From NCBI GenBank assembly GCA_900175165.2, contig FWWN02000499.1, forward strand, positions 1 to 31,937: a DNA stretch of 31,937 nt. The letters are read 5' to 3'. The notes beneath the pieces are model-generated. The model had not been told where the DNA came from and ran no database searches. It worked only from the letters and a program-made list of their open reading frames with translations. The position numbers and the translations under genes were made by a program. The stretch is from Rhizomucor pusillus (taxonomy: Eukaryota > Mucoromycota > Mucoromycetes > Mucorales > Lichtheimiaceae). This document shows positions 1 to 10,998 of this stretch, one piece after another (the stretch's first letter is position 1; each line of letters begins with the position of its first letter).

Positions 1-2366
1 CCTAAGATATAATGGTATAATAAGTATCTTTGTCATATATAAGGACAATAGAAAGGCCCACCGTTTGGCTGGTGGCTGGGTGCGGTTTTCAAGAAAATCA
101 GGGCTTACGCCGGAAGGCGGCCTGTGGTAGAAGCTGTCCCGGTTCGCATGTAGTGATACAGCTGGGCTAAACGAGTCCAACTGGTTAGGACTGAATATTC
201 GATATTGGGCATTGGATCTTGAAGCAACTCAAGTGGACAATAAGCACGGCGATGTTAAAAGCAAAAATACGGTAAGCAAATGTCCAGAGTCAGGACAGAG
301 GCTACTTCTGGGACAGCTAAATCAAGTACTGTGAGTGCCAGTGATCCCAATAAGCAAAAGTATAACAAGCTTACCGGGATGCAACGAAAAATAAAGCAGA
401 GCCAAAGGACAATGAACACAAAAGCTTCATCTTCTGATATATTCTGTCTATGTAGTTATGATCATATGCTCTCACGTAATATGGTTTCAGTGATGTTCAG
501 TGGTCATTACGTCTGAAGGTGGTCTGCGAAGTTTCGTACCACAACCTAGCAGGAAGCTTATCAGTAAAACATACAAACCAGATCAGGGTCTTCTATATAG
601 AAAACTATGCAGCACGCTTATGCATCCAAGCTATCACCGTTGAATTGTGCAGTTGCACGAAAAGCCTTTTAATAATGGTATGCATGGAGTGTGAAGAAAA
701 TACTTCAGATTGACAAGCATGGATCTGGAACATGTAAACAACGTTGACAGTCTCTGGATGCATAAGAAAAAAAGGGATAATGCCTGTCATGACTGCATCA
801 AAGTTCTTCCAGGCTAACGTCATGATTGATGGTCCTTCATTATCGAGAAGTCATGCAGCAATGGAAAAAGAATGTGGATTTCATACAGCGGCATCCATTT
901 TATACTGATCAGATACGAAAAAGTCGATGCGCATTTTGCTCTTTGATGGGGGTTATAGCGGCTACAAAGGTTATGCTTACTTTTGCAATTTGGCAGGCAG
1001 AATAGACACAAACCTTCGTGAAGAACTCGACTTTGAAAATCTTTAAATATTCAACATTGTACAGTATGTGTACTATATCCAGACCTAGCCGACAACCAGC
1101 AGCAAGGTAGACAGGGACAGAGTTATGAAAGCGAACTCTTTAGGTGAAAAAAACAGACTACATTGAACTAGCATCTACGTGTATATGTCCTTTAGGGCGG
1201 AAACGTGCTGTACTATATTGGAATGATAGTAATGCAATGTATGTATGAGGATTTAAAATGTTCAATTTATGGATTAAGGGTTTGTATTCCGGAAGTCGCA
1301 GTGTCTTCGCCCCACTATGTTCTGCAGATAAAAAGGTGAATAAAGCAACATGTGTATTTGCGAAATCATTAGTGTCGTTGCCGAAGCCATCGCGACGCAA
1401 GGGCACTTTGATCTAGTGTAGCGTTGGCTTTGGTGAATTAAGCTTTTGTATCCTTCAAGAGACTGAGTAATGCTTCTGTAATATGACCAAGAGTTTTCAT
1501 CCGTTCCCACTAGGCCGTTGATGAATGAAGGTATCAAATAGAACAGAGAAATATAACCGCACAAGGGTATACCCACAAGCAGGTTTGAATAAACCGGCGC
1601 TCTACTTGCAGTAGCGAAACGGACGCAAAACCGCCGGAGAATGGAGGTTTATGAAGGTCAAGCGAAGTTATCATTTATGCGGATTTCACTGAGAACCTTT
1701 TCAGTTAAGGGGAACGAGCGCAGCGAGCCAAATGCAGAGAGCGTAGTGACCGTAAAGCACTTGTCATTAGTAATTTCTGAAGAATTGCCGATACCTATTT
1801 ATTTCTTCGGTTCCTTCATTGAAAATAACAATTTATCTCGACAGTCTTTTGTTAAACGCATCTTTGTCATGTCTTATGAGTGACAAATTTATATATCAGC
1901 GTGCTGCGTGGCTAATCCAGGCTCAATGCTCGTGGCACAGTCTATCACCCCATGATAGCACCGTGCGGAAGAATTGTGGACGCGCAAGCGGTGTGTGTTA
2001 CAACGCAGGGCCTGACGTGATTGAGAATTTCAAAGATGCTGCTTCTGGTTGCGGACCGACCTTGTTACACAACATTGATGAGCTTATACCACAAATCTGG
2101 CGCTTTCTACCTTACACGTACTATTTTTTTTTTCATCCTTATTCTCTAGGCTGCCCTACTTTTACGGGACCAGTTGGTAAGTAGCCAATACTACTTTTCA
2201 AGTGTTTAGGGGCTGGTGACATGGAGAATATTTGTGTGCACAGCGACCCGGTACCCTGTTTCCAGGGGTGCCAGGGAAAACCGGTTTCTGAATGCCTACT
2301 CAACGTAACCTCTTCTTGTTCGTAATTGCGCTTTGCTAGTGGCATTGAGCTTAGAATTGGACCACC
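1..2366. other. Region with no recognisable gene
   Basis: I see only short open frames on both strands, interrupted by stops, without the splice-signal and phase agreement found in the real genes of this window. A few pieces read a little like decayed coding sequence (for example about 280-440 and 520-640 on the plus strand), but I do not recognise any family. The last 200 bases should contain the promoter and leader of the plus-strand gene that starts at 2367. A run of nine T at 2125-2133 is the only low-complexity tract. An ancient transposon remnant is possible here but cannot be shown by reading. Confidence 0.4.
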
Positions 2367-5300
2367 ATGGCAACTGCAAGACATTCTGGCAGTAGCAATA
2401 GTCCACAAAGCTTGGAATCGTCGGTCGATTCTCTCAGTTTATCTGATCAGTCTTCAGTCCAACAGCGCCGCCCGGGTCCTTCGCAGCCGCGCTGGAGACG
2501 ACCGCATACTGCGAGCACCAGGAGAGCATCTGCAATGCTGTATGCTGAAAAATATGGACTCAATGTGCAAAACTCGGCTTCGGACAATGAAGGAGAGCAA
2601 GACGACGACGAAGAAGAAGAGGATTCGGAAGATGACCGACCATTATCGATGCAGATATCCCAACAACCAGCAAGCAATCGATACTCAATGCAATATAGGT
2701 CCCCTTTAATATCATCAAAAACGGTACCTGTTATGACGAGAGGAAGCCTCGCACGACCAGTGTCGGTCCGCAACATTGCAGAGTTGACCTATTCATCTCG
2801 ACGACCAGCAAAGTTTGTAAAACCGGCAACGCAGCAAGCGCGTAACACGGCCCCCATACCGGCGGATATGCATGATGTACAACGTCTTTACGATCACTAT
2901 AACCGAAAAGTATACTTGGAAGGCTATCTATTTAAGAAGAACGATCTGGCAGTAGACGGCAAAATATGCGGTGATAGGATATGGACTCGATGGTACGTCG
3001 AGCTATGCGGCCCAGTCTTGACATTGTGGGACGCCAGTGACGATGATGAAACTGGAGAGCTTCAGCAACAGCAAACGGAAGGGATGGAGCAGAACCAAAA
3101 GGATATATTGCCGCAATATATCAACATCACGGATTCATACGTGGAACTTTTGGGGAATTTAACGACGGAGCAGCCAATGCGCCAGCATGTGTTTACGCTC
3201 AACACTGCAGGATCTAATCGGTACCTGCTGCAAGCTACAGATGAACAAAACCTTGTACAGTGGGTTTCTGCTATCCGACTTTCATGTTTTGAATGTGCTT
3301 GCATCCATAGCATATACACGCGGCGCTTTGTTTCCAGGACGATCTTCTCGGAACTTTGCATCAAACAATACCCAAGAGTGGAAGGCTGGGTACAAGCGCG
3401 ATTCCCGGGGTCTACGGAATGGCAAAAGTACTGGACTGTTGTCACGGATAGACGGCGCGAGAAGAAACTATTTGGCAAGAAATCCGTGCCTGCGCGAGGG
3501 CAGCTCATGTTTTACGAGTCAAAAAAGGCAAAGCACCCTGTCATGACTATCGTCAATGTCCTATTTGCATACACAATCTACCCCGAATCACCGCACCTTA
3601 TTGATATGGCAACGCTCATGAAAGTGGAAGGAAACATGTATCGCACAAAACCAAACGGCGAACAAGAACTTTTCAAGGCAGCTGCTAGTACGCTCATCAT
3701 GACATCTAACGCAAAGGAGCTGGTACAATGGCTTGTAGGAACGTTCGATGCCTTCAAATTGTATGGACGGCCTTCAAAGCTGCTGGATGACCCTGCAAGC
3801 AGCAGCGCTCTCAACTTTGGTGAATCGAAGTACGGCAGCGATCGACCGCAGCTATTCCTCGAGCTGGATGAAGTCTCGCACATCAATTTCCAAGAGAGTT
3901 TGCTCGATAATAAGGTTGCTTTCGGCGGAATATTGGAAAACAAACTTAGAGCGATGGGCCCCCAAGCACCTCCTCCACATGGCGGTATGAACAACAGAAC
4001 AAACAGTATGCCGTTGCTGTCAGGATATGCCACACGGGATATCCACAGACGCACATACTCCACAACGCAGCTGCAGCAATACGCTCCAACTCCCCAAGTT
4101 CAACCGACAGCAAGCCGCAGCTCAACTTACCTTTCGTCATTGGCATCGGGAGCCGTTCAACCTGCACGGAATTCCGTTTTGGCTAACCGGCAATCACAGC
4201 AAATGTCTCGGAAACCAATATACGCCAGCGACGAAAGTGACGAAGATGAAGATAGTAGCGAAGAGGATGATGACGATGACGAAAGCAGCGACGACTCGAT
4301 ATTTAATAAGAACAGGAAGATGATGGAACCTACGTCGGCCACGACAACCGCAACGTCCACAACGACAAACACGGCGCCGAGTGCCGAAACGTCTAACTCG
4401 AACAAGGAGCAGGTTCCTAGTCCTGTTGGAACAACCATGCCGAAAACGATCTCATCAACACCCTCCACGCCGTTACATCCAACATCTCTGTCTCAACTTC
4501 CCCCTCCACCTCCACCTGCTCTTAATCATCCACAGCCTTTGACTACAACAGCCGAAGTACGAAAAGGATCTATCATGACACTTCCCGAAATAAGCGAAAG
4601 CAACGACTTTGCATCTTCTATACTTGGCAATATTACTGAAAATGAGAAACATCCAGAAATACCGTCTCGGTCACGTAAGACACCAGCCAACACACACAAT
4701 GAAAACAATAAAGATAGTGCGACTAGCACTCCCACTATCGCTGACAGTGCCAGCAATGCGAGCAGATCAAGCGACGAGAAAGTGTTGAAGCAACGGCCAA
4801 CAGCAGAAATATCTTCACCAAGATCAGCACAGGCGCAGGCATCAGCACCAGTAACTGCGAGTGCTGCGTCAAGCTCGCGACCTCCATCATCCATGGGTTG
4901 GAAACGACGGTCTCAATTGGGCATGACTCTGCAAAGTAGCTCGAGCGGCTCTGGCAGCAGCAACGCCAGTCGATCGAGCGTGCTGAGCGTGTCACAAAGC
5001 GAATCTGGAAGCAGTGTGGGTAAAAAAAGAGTAGTTCCACATCAACAGCATCAGCAGAGACAATCTATAATAATGATGCAGCAGCAACAGCAGCAAAATT
5101 ATCCTGCAGCCGCCGCAGACGAACGACGACGGGCAATGCACAGCGGACAAATGGAGTACATGATGAGCGGATACGGCTCTGCGGGCTCCAGTGTGTACGA
5201 GCATCCTCAATCAGAAACAGAGGACTTTGTGGATGGAGTACCTATGCCGCTTGTTGGGGAGAATTTCATCACCCACAATAGCTTGTTGGATATGTATCGG

Positions 5301-6123
5301 CCGGGGCAACTGCCTGCAAGAGTTCAAGAAGGTTATGCACGTTCGACAGGTCAGCCGTTCGTGAATCTTCCGACGAAGCAGCAGCAGCCGCGCGCTGGTC
5401 TCGTGGGCATGATCTCACAGCTGGAAGGTGAACGTAAAGAGCGCGAGAATATCAAGGGACGATTGTTAGAGATGGAAAAAGAGCGAGCGCTTGATCGAGA
5501 ACGGGAGCGGTTCATGGCGGATCAAGCATATCATCATCATCGGCAACAATATGAGCAGCAACAGCAGCAGCCGTCGGCATCGTCGCCACAGGTATGCATC
5601 GCAGCTGCTTGGTTTTGGTATTTACCTCCTAACTCTTTATTGGTAGATGATGATGGCCAATCCCAACCCGTATCCAATGATGGAAATGAGCATGCCATAT
5701 ATGGATCAGCGCATGAGCATGATGGCACCCGTGATGGACCCTAGAATGAGCATGATGATGCCACCTATAGGAATGATGGCTCAGCAGCCAATGATGGACC
5801 CTAGAATGGGTATGATGGCGCCCATGATGTATATGGTGTCTGCTGGTCCGATGCCCATGTATCCACAGTACCCAGGAGCCATGTATCCAGGATACCACAA
5901 CAACAATGGCAGAATGTCAATGATGATGGATGCCGAGGCTAGTCATCACCAGAGCGGCGAAGGCGATGACGATGACAAGGATGACAATGTACCGCTTGGT
6001 TTTTCGCCACCACCGCAGCCCACATCTTCCAGATCAACATCCACAGCTCGAAATAGCATGATGGCAATGCCTCCTTACCGACAGCAGCAGCATTATCGAC
6101 AACGAAGTCATGGCAACTATTAA
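2367..6123 (+). CDS. Caf120/Skg3-like PH domain protein, 2 exons, 1233 aa
   Basis: Exons are 2367-5591 and 5647-6123. The 55-nt intron has a GTATGC donor, a CTAAC branch site and a TAG acceptor, and it lies between codons. The start ATG has a near-ideal ACCACCATGG context. The protein begins with a basic, Ser-rich region and an acidic run near residue 75. A PH domain follows (about 185-308, ending WVSAIRLS), then a second PH-like module (about 345-470, starting EGWVQARF and ending in a KELVQWLVGTFDAF helix). This order is that of yeast Caf120 and Skg3, which are linked to the CCR4-NOT complex and to bud growth. The rest is low complexity: an acidic stretch near 620-645, Ser/Thr/Pro-rich and polyQ stretches, a short charged coiled-coil-like part near 1015-1055 (EGERKERENIKGRLLEMEKE), and a Met-rich tail encoded by exon 2. 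Family assignment is good. Whether it belongs to a CCR4-NOT complex here is inference. Confidence 0.85.
5647..5850 (+). repeat. Met-rich coding repeat in exon 2 of the Caf120/Skg3-like gene
   Basis: The start of exon 2 encodes MMMANPNPYPMMEMSMPYMD and then two copies of a 20-residue unit containing MDPRM followed by a run of Met and Pro. At DNA level the core GATGGACCCTAGAATG occurs at 5733 and again at 5793, a 60-base period. The pattern looks like an internal tandem duplication inside a disordered, Met-rich tail. Such tails may form liquid-like contacts or be redox sensitive, but nothing here proves a role. Confidence 0.7.
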
Positions 6124-6167
6124 TTGAAGCATAAACGCGCATGCAAGTGTAATACACTCTTTCCACA

Positions 6168-6173
6168 AATAAA
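6168..6173 (+). terminator. Poly(A) signal AATAAA of the Caf120/Skg3-like gene
   Basis: A canonical AATAAA lies 45 bases after the stop codon of the plus-strand gene ending at 6123. It is the only such hexamer in the short 3' region and sits where a polyadenylation signal is expected. Confidence 0.55.
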
Positions 6174-6179
6174 ATTCGC

Positions 6180-6795
6180 TATCCCAATGAAACCCGATTT
6201 CGGCATTTTCCAAAAATAGATTTGGCAGTGCTGAGAAATCGCATCTTCCGGAAATCTTGTCGTACAAAGCTTTAGCACCTCCCAGAGTATATAAAGCATG
6301 TATTTTTAGCCCCAGCTTCCTGCCACATCGTATCACGGGACGTGATGTACTAGCTATATCGTTAGACGTATGGATGGGAGCGTTATCCATTACCAGATAG
6401 TGGCCCTTCATGTGCGGATACTGGTCCATCTCATCCATTGTGGCCTACAAGAAGCTTAGGTAATGACCTGTTACTGTCTCTGTGCTCATAAGCCCAGCAC
6501 AGCCTCCTCGCTTTCTCTTCTTGGCTAGCGGCTGTGACAGTCTCAGGCTGCACTTAATTGGACCTGACGCAGAGATCGCGCCCCAAAATGGTGGTTGTCT
6601 GTGCTCATGTTTTGGACACAGTGACTACTGCAGGCGAGCCTTTCTTTGACCAGGCCATACTGCGCTTCAAGTTAAATGGAAGGCAGACTCATCTAGGAAG
6701 ACACAATTAGTCCTAAAGTCCATATCGGTTCCCCCCACTTGCGAACCCAGTCAAGACATTCTTGACTCTTGGCCCCGCTGTTCCTGTCTACAGGC
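6180..6795 (-). pseudogene. Broken DDE (Tc1/mariner-type) transposase fragment
   Basis: Reading the minus strand from about 6790 down gives, in shifting frames, ERNSGAKSQECLDWVRKW, then VFLDESAFH (first catalytic Asp region), SMAWSKKGSPAVVTVSKT with a stop after it, then ILGAISASGPIKCSLRL with KKRKR, and finally the open frame MDEMDQYPHMKGHYLVMDNA followed by PIHTS (second catalytic Asp region). This order is that of DDE_3-type transposases of Tc1/mariner-like elements common in Mucoromycota. At least three frame changes and an internal stop separate the pieces. After PIHTSNDI the expected Pro-rich SPELNP stretch with the third acidic residue cannot be found. The element is therefore dead and truncated. 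I could not find terminal inverted repeats. It lies just beyond the poly(A) signal of the upstream gene, so it did not disturb that coding region. Confidence 0.8.
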
Positions 6796-7626
6796 TGGAA
6801 CCGGAGATCATGGGTGACAGATAGATAGGATACACATTTAAACATACAATGAGAAAATTAGTGACAGGGGTAGATGGATACACACTGAAAATACATAAAT
6901 CATTCGATATTATAAGACTGTTATCTCGCTCAGACGCAGCTTCCTGAAACAACCATCCAGAAACCATTTGCTGCAAGTCTGCCAGTCAAGATGAGGCGAA
7001 ACGCGTAACACCATGAGTTGTAGTCACCCGCCGGACGACTTTCAGCGTGGGGACGAAACATATACCACCCAAAGCGGTACCAAACGGTGAGACTATGGCC
7101 CGCCTTCAGCGTCCAATATGGACATACAGGAAAGCGCGGAGCCTTGCTGACAGACGAGTGCAAGTGGAAGCCAATGTATAATCCCAAATAAATGTGTCAT
7201 ACAGGACGTACACTCCCAAAAATATACAAATCAAGAATACCTTTACATACAGGATGCAGCAACGATTGACTGCAGCGACAAATGAATGTATTGAGAGCGA
7301 TAACTTCCGAATAGCGTTTCAGGTTCCCCTTCTCAAGGGTTAGACTGTTGCAATAGTCGGGGGTGCACGATTCAAGGCCAGAAATCAGTCTTCGCCCGAC
7401 TTTCACCTCTGGCAAGTCTCAAATAGAAATATGGAGGCTACCATTATCCAAGGAGCCTGTCCAAGTAAAATACGCTATAAAACTATACAATTCCCAGATT
7501 GCCAATCAAAATGGATGTTCAATATCGAATGGAAAAAAGTGATATACATTCAAACAAAAAGGATAAAAAAGTTACAAAAGGATAAATTTTCTACGTACCA
7601 AAACGACAAAAAACGACAAAAAAAAA
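6796..7626. other. Gene-poor stretch next to the transposase relic
   Basis: No coding region can be supported. An 85-codon minus-strand open frame (6930-7187) rich in Trp, Tyr and Arg has no family I know. It is flanked by stops and is probably part of the decayed mobile element or a neighbouring one. Two imperfect copies of a 25-base unit starting GTGACAG lie at 6814-6838 and 6861-6886. A-rich tracts at 7553-7628 lie just downstream of the minus-strand stop at 7627. Confidence 0.4.
6814..6886. repeat. Two imperfect direct repeats, 47 bases apart
   Basis: GTGACAGATAGATAGGATAC at 6814 and GTGACAGGGGTAGATGGATA at 6861 match over most of about 25 bases, both continuing into ACACAT/ACACAC. They could be a short minisatellite relic or subterminal repeats of a small transposon. 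Confidence 0.5.
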
Positions 7627-8040
7627 TTAGAAGGACATCGATTCGTCCTGCTTGTCGAGGTCCTGCTTCAGCTTATCCAGGTCCAGGTCCATGTTCAGGT
7701 CCTCCTGAGCTTGCTGTTTTGGTTGCAGCAGTTGATGTTGTTGCTGCTGCCTGCCAGGCCGGCCCCGGCGCTGTGTTAATGTATATTTCAGCTCTCAGTT
7801 TCGGACCCTGTGTGCTATGAGAGTTATTACACCTCCACGCCCTCGTCCGCGTCCGCGGCCTCTGGCTCTTGTTGTTAAGAATTGCTGTGAATGAACTGGA
7901 ATATATATATTTGCATTGGAGGGTATAGAAGATAGGATGTCTCCATAAATTTTCTCTGTTGTTTCATGGTTTGATTCGCTGATAGTATTGATCGTTGAAA
8001 TGACGACGATGTTATAACGGTGGTAGTGATAATGATGAAG
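7627..8040 (-). CDS. 3' part of an RGG-rich, acidic-tail protein (ALY/FoP-like?), incomplete
   Basis: Exon 7627-7770 encodes RRGRPGRQQQQHQLLQPKQQ and then a tail AQEDLNMDLDLDKLKQDLDK ending QDESMSF and a stop. A 60-nt intron (7771-7830, donor GTAATA, acceptor CACAG) joins it in phase to an upstream open frame (7831 to about 8040) ending RARGRGRGRGRGG. An RGG box followed by a short tail with repeated Leu-Asp pairs is the C-terminal pattern of ALY/REF export factors and of the Friend-of-PRMT1 (CHTOP) C-terminal motif, which bind RNA and mRNA export proteins. I cannot find the RRM or a start codon upstream. The sequence beyond about 8160 belongs to a TnpB-like relic on the other strand. The gene may be cut off by that element, or its 5' exons may be too short for me to see. 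Family call is tentative. Confidence 0.4.
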
Positions 8041-8189
8041 TTACCACTCGCTAGCTTGTCGCTTTATATGCTCGTATAGCGACTTCCTTTTGATTGTAAG
8101 ATTTCGTTATATATATCACTTGCATCTTCGGCAACTCAAGGCAAAACTACAACAGCCTCCATCTATGCAACTTCTATGACAACCGATCC

Positions 8190-8784
8190 GTGCGCCGCCG
8201 GATATGGGACAATGCGATATCGCAAAGGCCGTGTCTTGACATAGCTTGCTATCTTATCATGAATCAAGCCAACAGCACCTTTGCTATGAGGCAACAAATG
8301 CATCCAGAAGGAATCATTCACCGTACCAACCACCCTCTTGTCTATGGTTTCCGCCTGGACGGAATGAGCAGGAATCGAGAAAGGGAGCTCTTGCACCGAT
8401 GGATCATAAGCTTGCCAATGTTCTGTACCGGAAAATCAAGCAACGTAGCTGTGGCCGCGATAGCACGGAAGCTGATATACCTACAAGAATTGATGAGTAT
8501 CTCTCCCCAAGAATGTGCTGTATTGCACCAAGCAAGATCGGGAGCAACGAATCGATTTTCTGCAGCGAACCCCTGTGGTATCAGTACAAGACACGGCTCG
8601 ACTGGACGATGGTCTTGAAAAGGTGTCCCGGGTAGTTAGTTGTCCGTCTTGCAATCTTGTGTTCCATCGCGATGGTAACGTGCAGGCAATCTGGCGTCTA
8701 TTACACGATATGTGCTACGGTTCCAGCAACGCCCCCGCTGGTTTATCCGGCCATCGAGACGTCAAAGACCATCCGGAGAAATGA
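8190..8784 (+). pseudogene. Broken TnpB/Fanzor-like nuclease C-terminus
   Basis: The plus strand encodes, across at least one frame change near 8515-8530, ADIPTRIDEYLSPRMCC and then DREQRIDFLQRTPVV followed further on by RVVSCPSCNLVFHRDGN with QAIWRLLHDMCYG. The order (acidic Glu in IDEY, a Ser/Thr-rich loop, a first Cys pair, a spacer, then CxxC and HRDxN) matches the RuvC-III/zinc-ribbon end of TnpB and of eukaryotic Fanzor proteins carried by IS607-like elements. CPSC is encoded at 8641-8652. The first Cys pair falls exactly at the frame break, so the zinc ribbon is damaged, and no intact N-terminal half is visible. This is therefore a dead fragment. It lies head-on to the truncated RGG protein. 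The assignment rests on motif order only. Confidence 0.55.
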
Positions 8785-9487
8785 AGACAACGGTTGAACC
8801 ATTCCGGTCTCCCGAACAAACTTCTACGGGAGTCAAAATAGAGGAACATAAGAAAGGCCAGAATCATCCAGAGCTCCTGCGCTAAGACGATCCGAACGGT
8901 AACGCTCCAAAAAGCAAAAAGGGATCCACAAGTCAAGTGAATAGTGCCTTGCACCCAGTATCCAGTAGGTGTCATTCTTTCCTATGATATGTTCTTAATG
9001 TTCACTATCCGAAGCATGCACACGGTTTGCATACACGTGGCGAGGAGCTGAGTAATGGTTTGTGAAAGGCGTCAATATCAAACTCTTGCAAGACGCGAGT
9101 GTATTTTTCGGAACACAGTACTACCGTGTATACCTAACACACTGTATTCGCACTATACATTTATATAAAACGATGATGGTTCTTTGCCTTGTCATTCGAC
9201 AGTAATCGATCAGCCAAAAAGAAAGTTATTTGCAGAGTAATGCATTTTGCGGTCTTGCTTCTTTTGTAGACTGTACATGGGGTTGATAGGAAAAGTGGAC
9301 AAGCAAAAACATCGGTTGTAGTAGTTGGATGCGAATTGTGAGAGGTGGTGGGAAGGAAGGAATACAATGACTCAAAGTAAAAGAATGTACAATTGAGAGA
9401 GAATATATGTAGATGGTACCTGGTTTTTTTTTTCTGCGTCTTATCGGCTTTGTGGTGTTGTTGTTGTTACCCTTTGTGTTGCTATTA
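8785..9487. other. No gene seen between the TnpB-like relic and the LEA2 gene
   Basis: Short frames only, all broken by stops and lacking matching splice signals. The part nearest 9487 is the 3' flank of the minus-strand LEA2-type gene. It contains a run of T (9424-9433) and GTT repeats (9458-9471). I cannot point to a clear AATAAA for that gene. Confidence 0.4.
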
Positions 9488-10479
9488 TTAGCTGCTGCTG
9501 TTGTCGCCGCCGCTGTTTGAGAGCGTCAAGGCACTTGACGACAGTCCCGGTATGCCGCCGTTCTATCAAATTTGGTTATGTGTAAGTGCAACGTAACATC
9601 AAAACACAGATTCGCTCGTTCTTACCGTCAGCGGACAGGCAAACGATGCACTTGACGAAATTGTCGGATGAACAGTAACAAATAAAACACGTGCCGCTAA
9701 ATTTATGGTATAGTCTACGGAGATGTCTTGCGCTTCGCCGCCGGTCAAACCGCACTTTTCCATCAGCGAATTGAGCATAAGCGTCGATGACCGAGACGAA
9801 GGCTCGTACGAGATCGTAAAAGGAAATGTAAAGTTGAAGTCGCTGTTTGTTGGCACGTATTGGTAATCCATGGTGCCCTGACCGAGGCGGGCTTTGGTGC
9901 CATCATCGAGTGGAAAGTTTGCCTAAATTAGACCGATTAGCACATTGATCTTTTGCTGCTTACATCTTAATACTCACGACCGCCTGAATATCGGACAAGC
10001 GTATAGGCAAAACATTTGGATTCTGAATATTGACAATGAGACCGATGTTGATACTGAATGTTTTGCCATTGTAGGTAATTTGCGTGCTGTTTCCTTCCGG
10101 GCTGGATGTGACTCCATCGAGATTGACTGTCGGCATCTTGAATGTACCAAGCAAAGCGGCGATAACAATGATACATATAATGATAGCAATGATAATGAAC
10201 CATACAATGTAGCGCGCCCACACAGGCAGGCAACATGCACAACAGAGCCATCGACAACAGCAGTTGCGCTCGGTCAGCGGGCGTTTCTTGGTTTTTTTCT
10301 GTCCCAGATTGGGTTCGGGATCCATATCAGGTATATACTGTGGTGGAGGTCCTAATCAACAAGTGTCAACATCGATGTTGAGATAATACCAAGAAGTGGT
10401 AAAGCTAACCTCGGGGTATAGCCTTCTCACTATCGGCCCAATGTGCCGGTGTTGCGGGAGGCGGTGATCGTGAGGACAT
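9488..10479 (-). CDS. LEA2-type single-pass membrane protein, 4 exons, 271 aa
   Basis: Exons (minus strand) are 10479-10410, 10351-9978, 9922-9626 and 9562-9488. Introns are 58, 55 and 63 nt and all phases agree. The start is the first ATG in the frame. Residues 1-53 are a Pro-rich, basic cytosolic tail. Residues 54-64 are a Cys cluster (CCCRWLCCACC), a likely palmitoylation site. Residues 71-94 form one strongly hydrophobic helix (YIVWFIIIAIIICIIVIAAL). The rest, about 100-245, is a LEA2 (LEA14/NDR1-like) beta domain with NPN and a TISYEPSSRSSTLML strand. The protein ends in a Ser/Gly tail. Fungal proteins of this type are thought to sit in the plasma or vacuolar membrane and have been linked to stress tolerance. 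The substrate or partner is unknown. The first intron has an unusual GTTAGC donor. Confidence 0.85.
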
Positions 10480-10542
10480 TGAAGAAGAAACAGTAGCAAA
10501 AAGAGAGATAAGAAAGAAAAAAGGAAGAAAGAAAGAAGCTTG
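10480..10542 (-). promoter_or_regulatory. Pyrimidine-rich leader upstream of the LEA2 gene
   Basis: On the minus strand the 60 bases before the ATG at 10479 are almost pure C and T (TTTCTTTCTTCCTTTTTTC and similar). CT-rich blocks just upstream of the start codon are common transcription-start elements of well-expressed fungal genes. The frame stays open upstream, but there is no in-frame ATG in it. Confidence 0.45.
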
Positions 10543-10998
10543 GCCCTTAAGGACTCTGCAATGCCGAGAATTAGGCCTGCCACAGTTTTTTATATCGATG
10601 GTCTTTGCCGTCGGGCCGCTCACTCCCGGAGTGCCAAATGCCACCTGCCTTTGCGGTAATCCCCGCCCAGGATAAAAGTTGAAGCAAATTGGCAAGAGGC
10701 GTTATACCTCGTGTCTCATCGCCTCAAAACCTCAAGTTTGCCCGTTTTCTAGCTGCTCTTCGCATTTTCTAACATTAAATGAACAAAGGATCGTCGCTCA
10801 GTCGGGCATGCTAGCCCCAGAGTAATAATAATGATATCAGCCCAGCAAAGGTAGATCGCTGTGCTAGCTACTTTAAGCAAAGAGATCTTGGATGACAATT
10901 TCAAACGAGCTAAATCCCAAAAAAAAATAGCGTTTTGATGCAACACAAATTACGCTATTGCTTCCCGTTGCTAAGGGTTTGCCCGAGGGAAAAGGGGG

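Noticed and set aside
120..185. tRNA-like stretch with a GGTTCGC element
   Set aside because: No cloverleaf arms or matching A box could be drawn.
5592..5744. Longer single-exon reading of the Caf120/Skg3-like gene, ending at 5744
   Set aside because: It reads through a clear 55-nt intron. Splicing gives a longer, in-phase Met-rich exon.
6930..7187. 85-codon minus-strand open frame
   Set aside because: No family recognised, unusual Trp/Tyr-rich composition, no splice context. Probably part of decayed repeat DNA.
7831..7880. GC-rich CGCGGACGCGG repeats as a possible CRISPR-like or regulatory array
   Set aside because: They are simply codons of an Arg-Gly repeat in a spliced minus-strand exon.
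9161..9367. 68-codon minus-strand frame near the LEA2 3' flank
   Set aside because: Low-complexity Thr/Ser composition and no coding context.
10480..10695. N-terminal extension of the LEA2 protein
   Set aside because: The frame is open but has no ATG and is a CT-rich leader.
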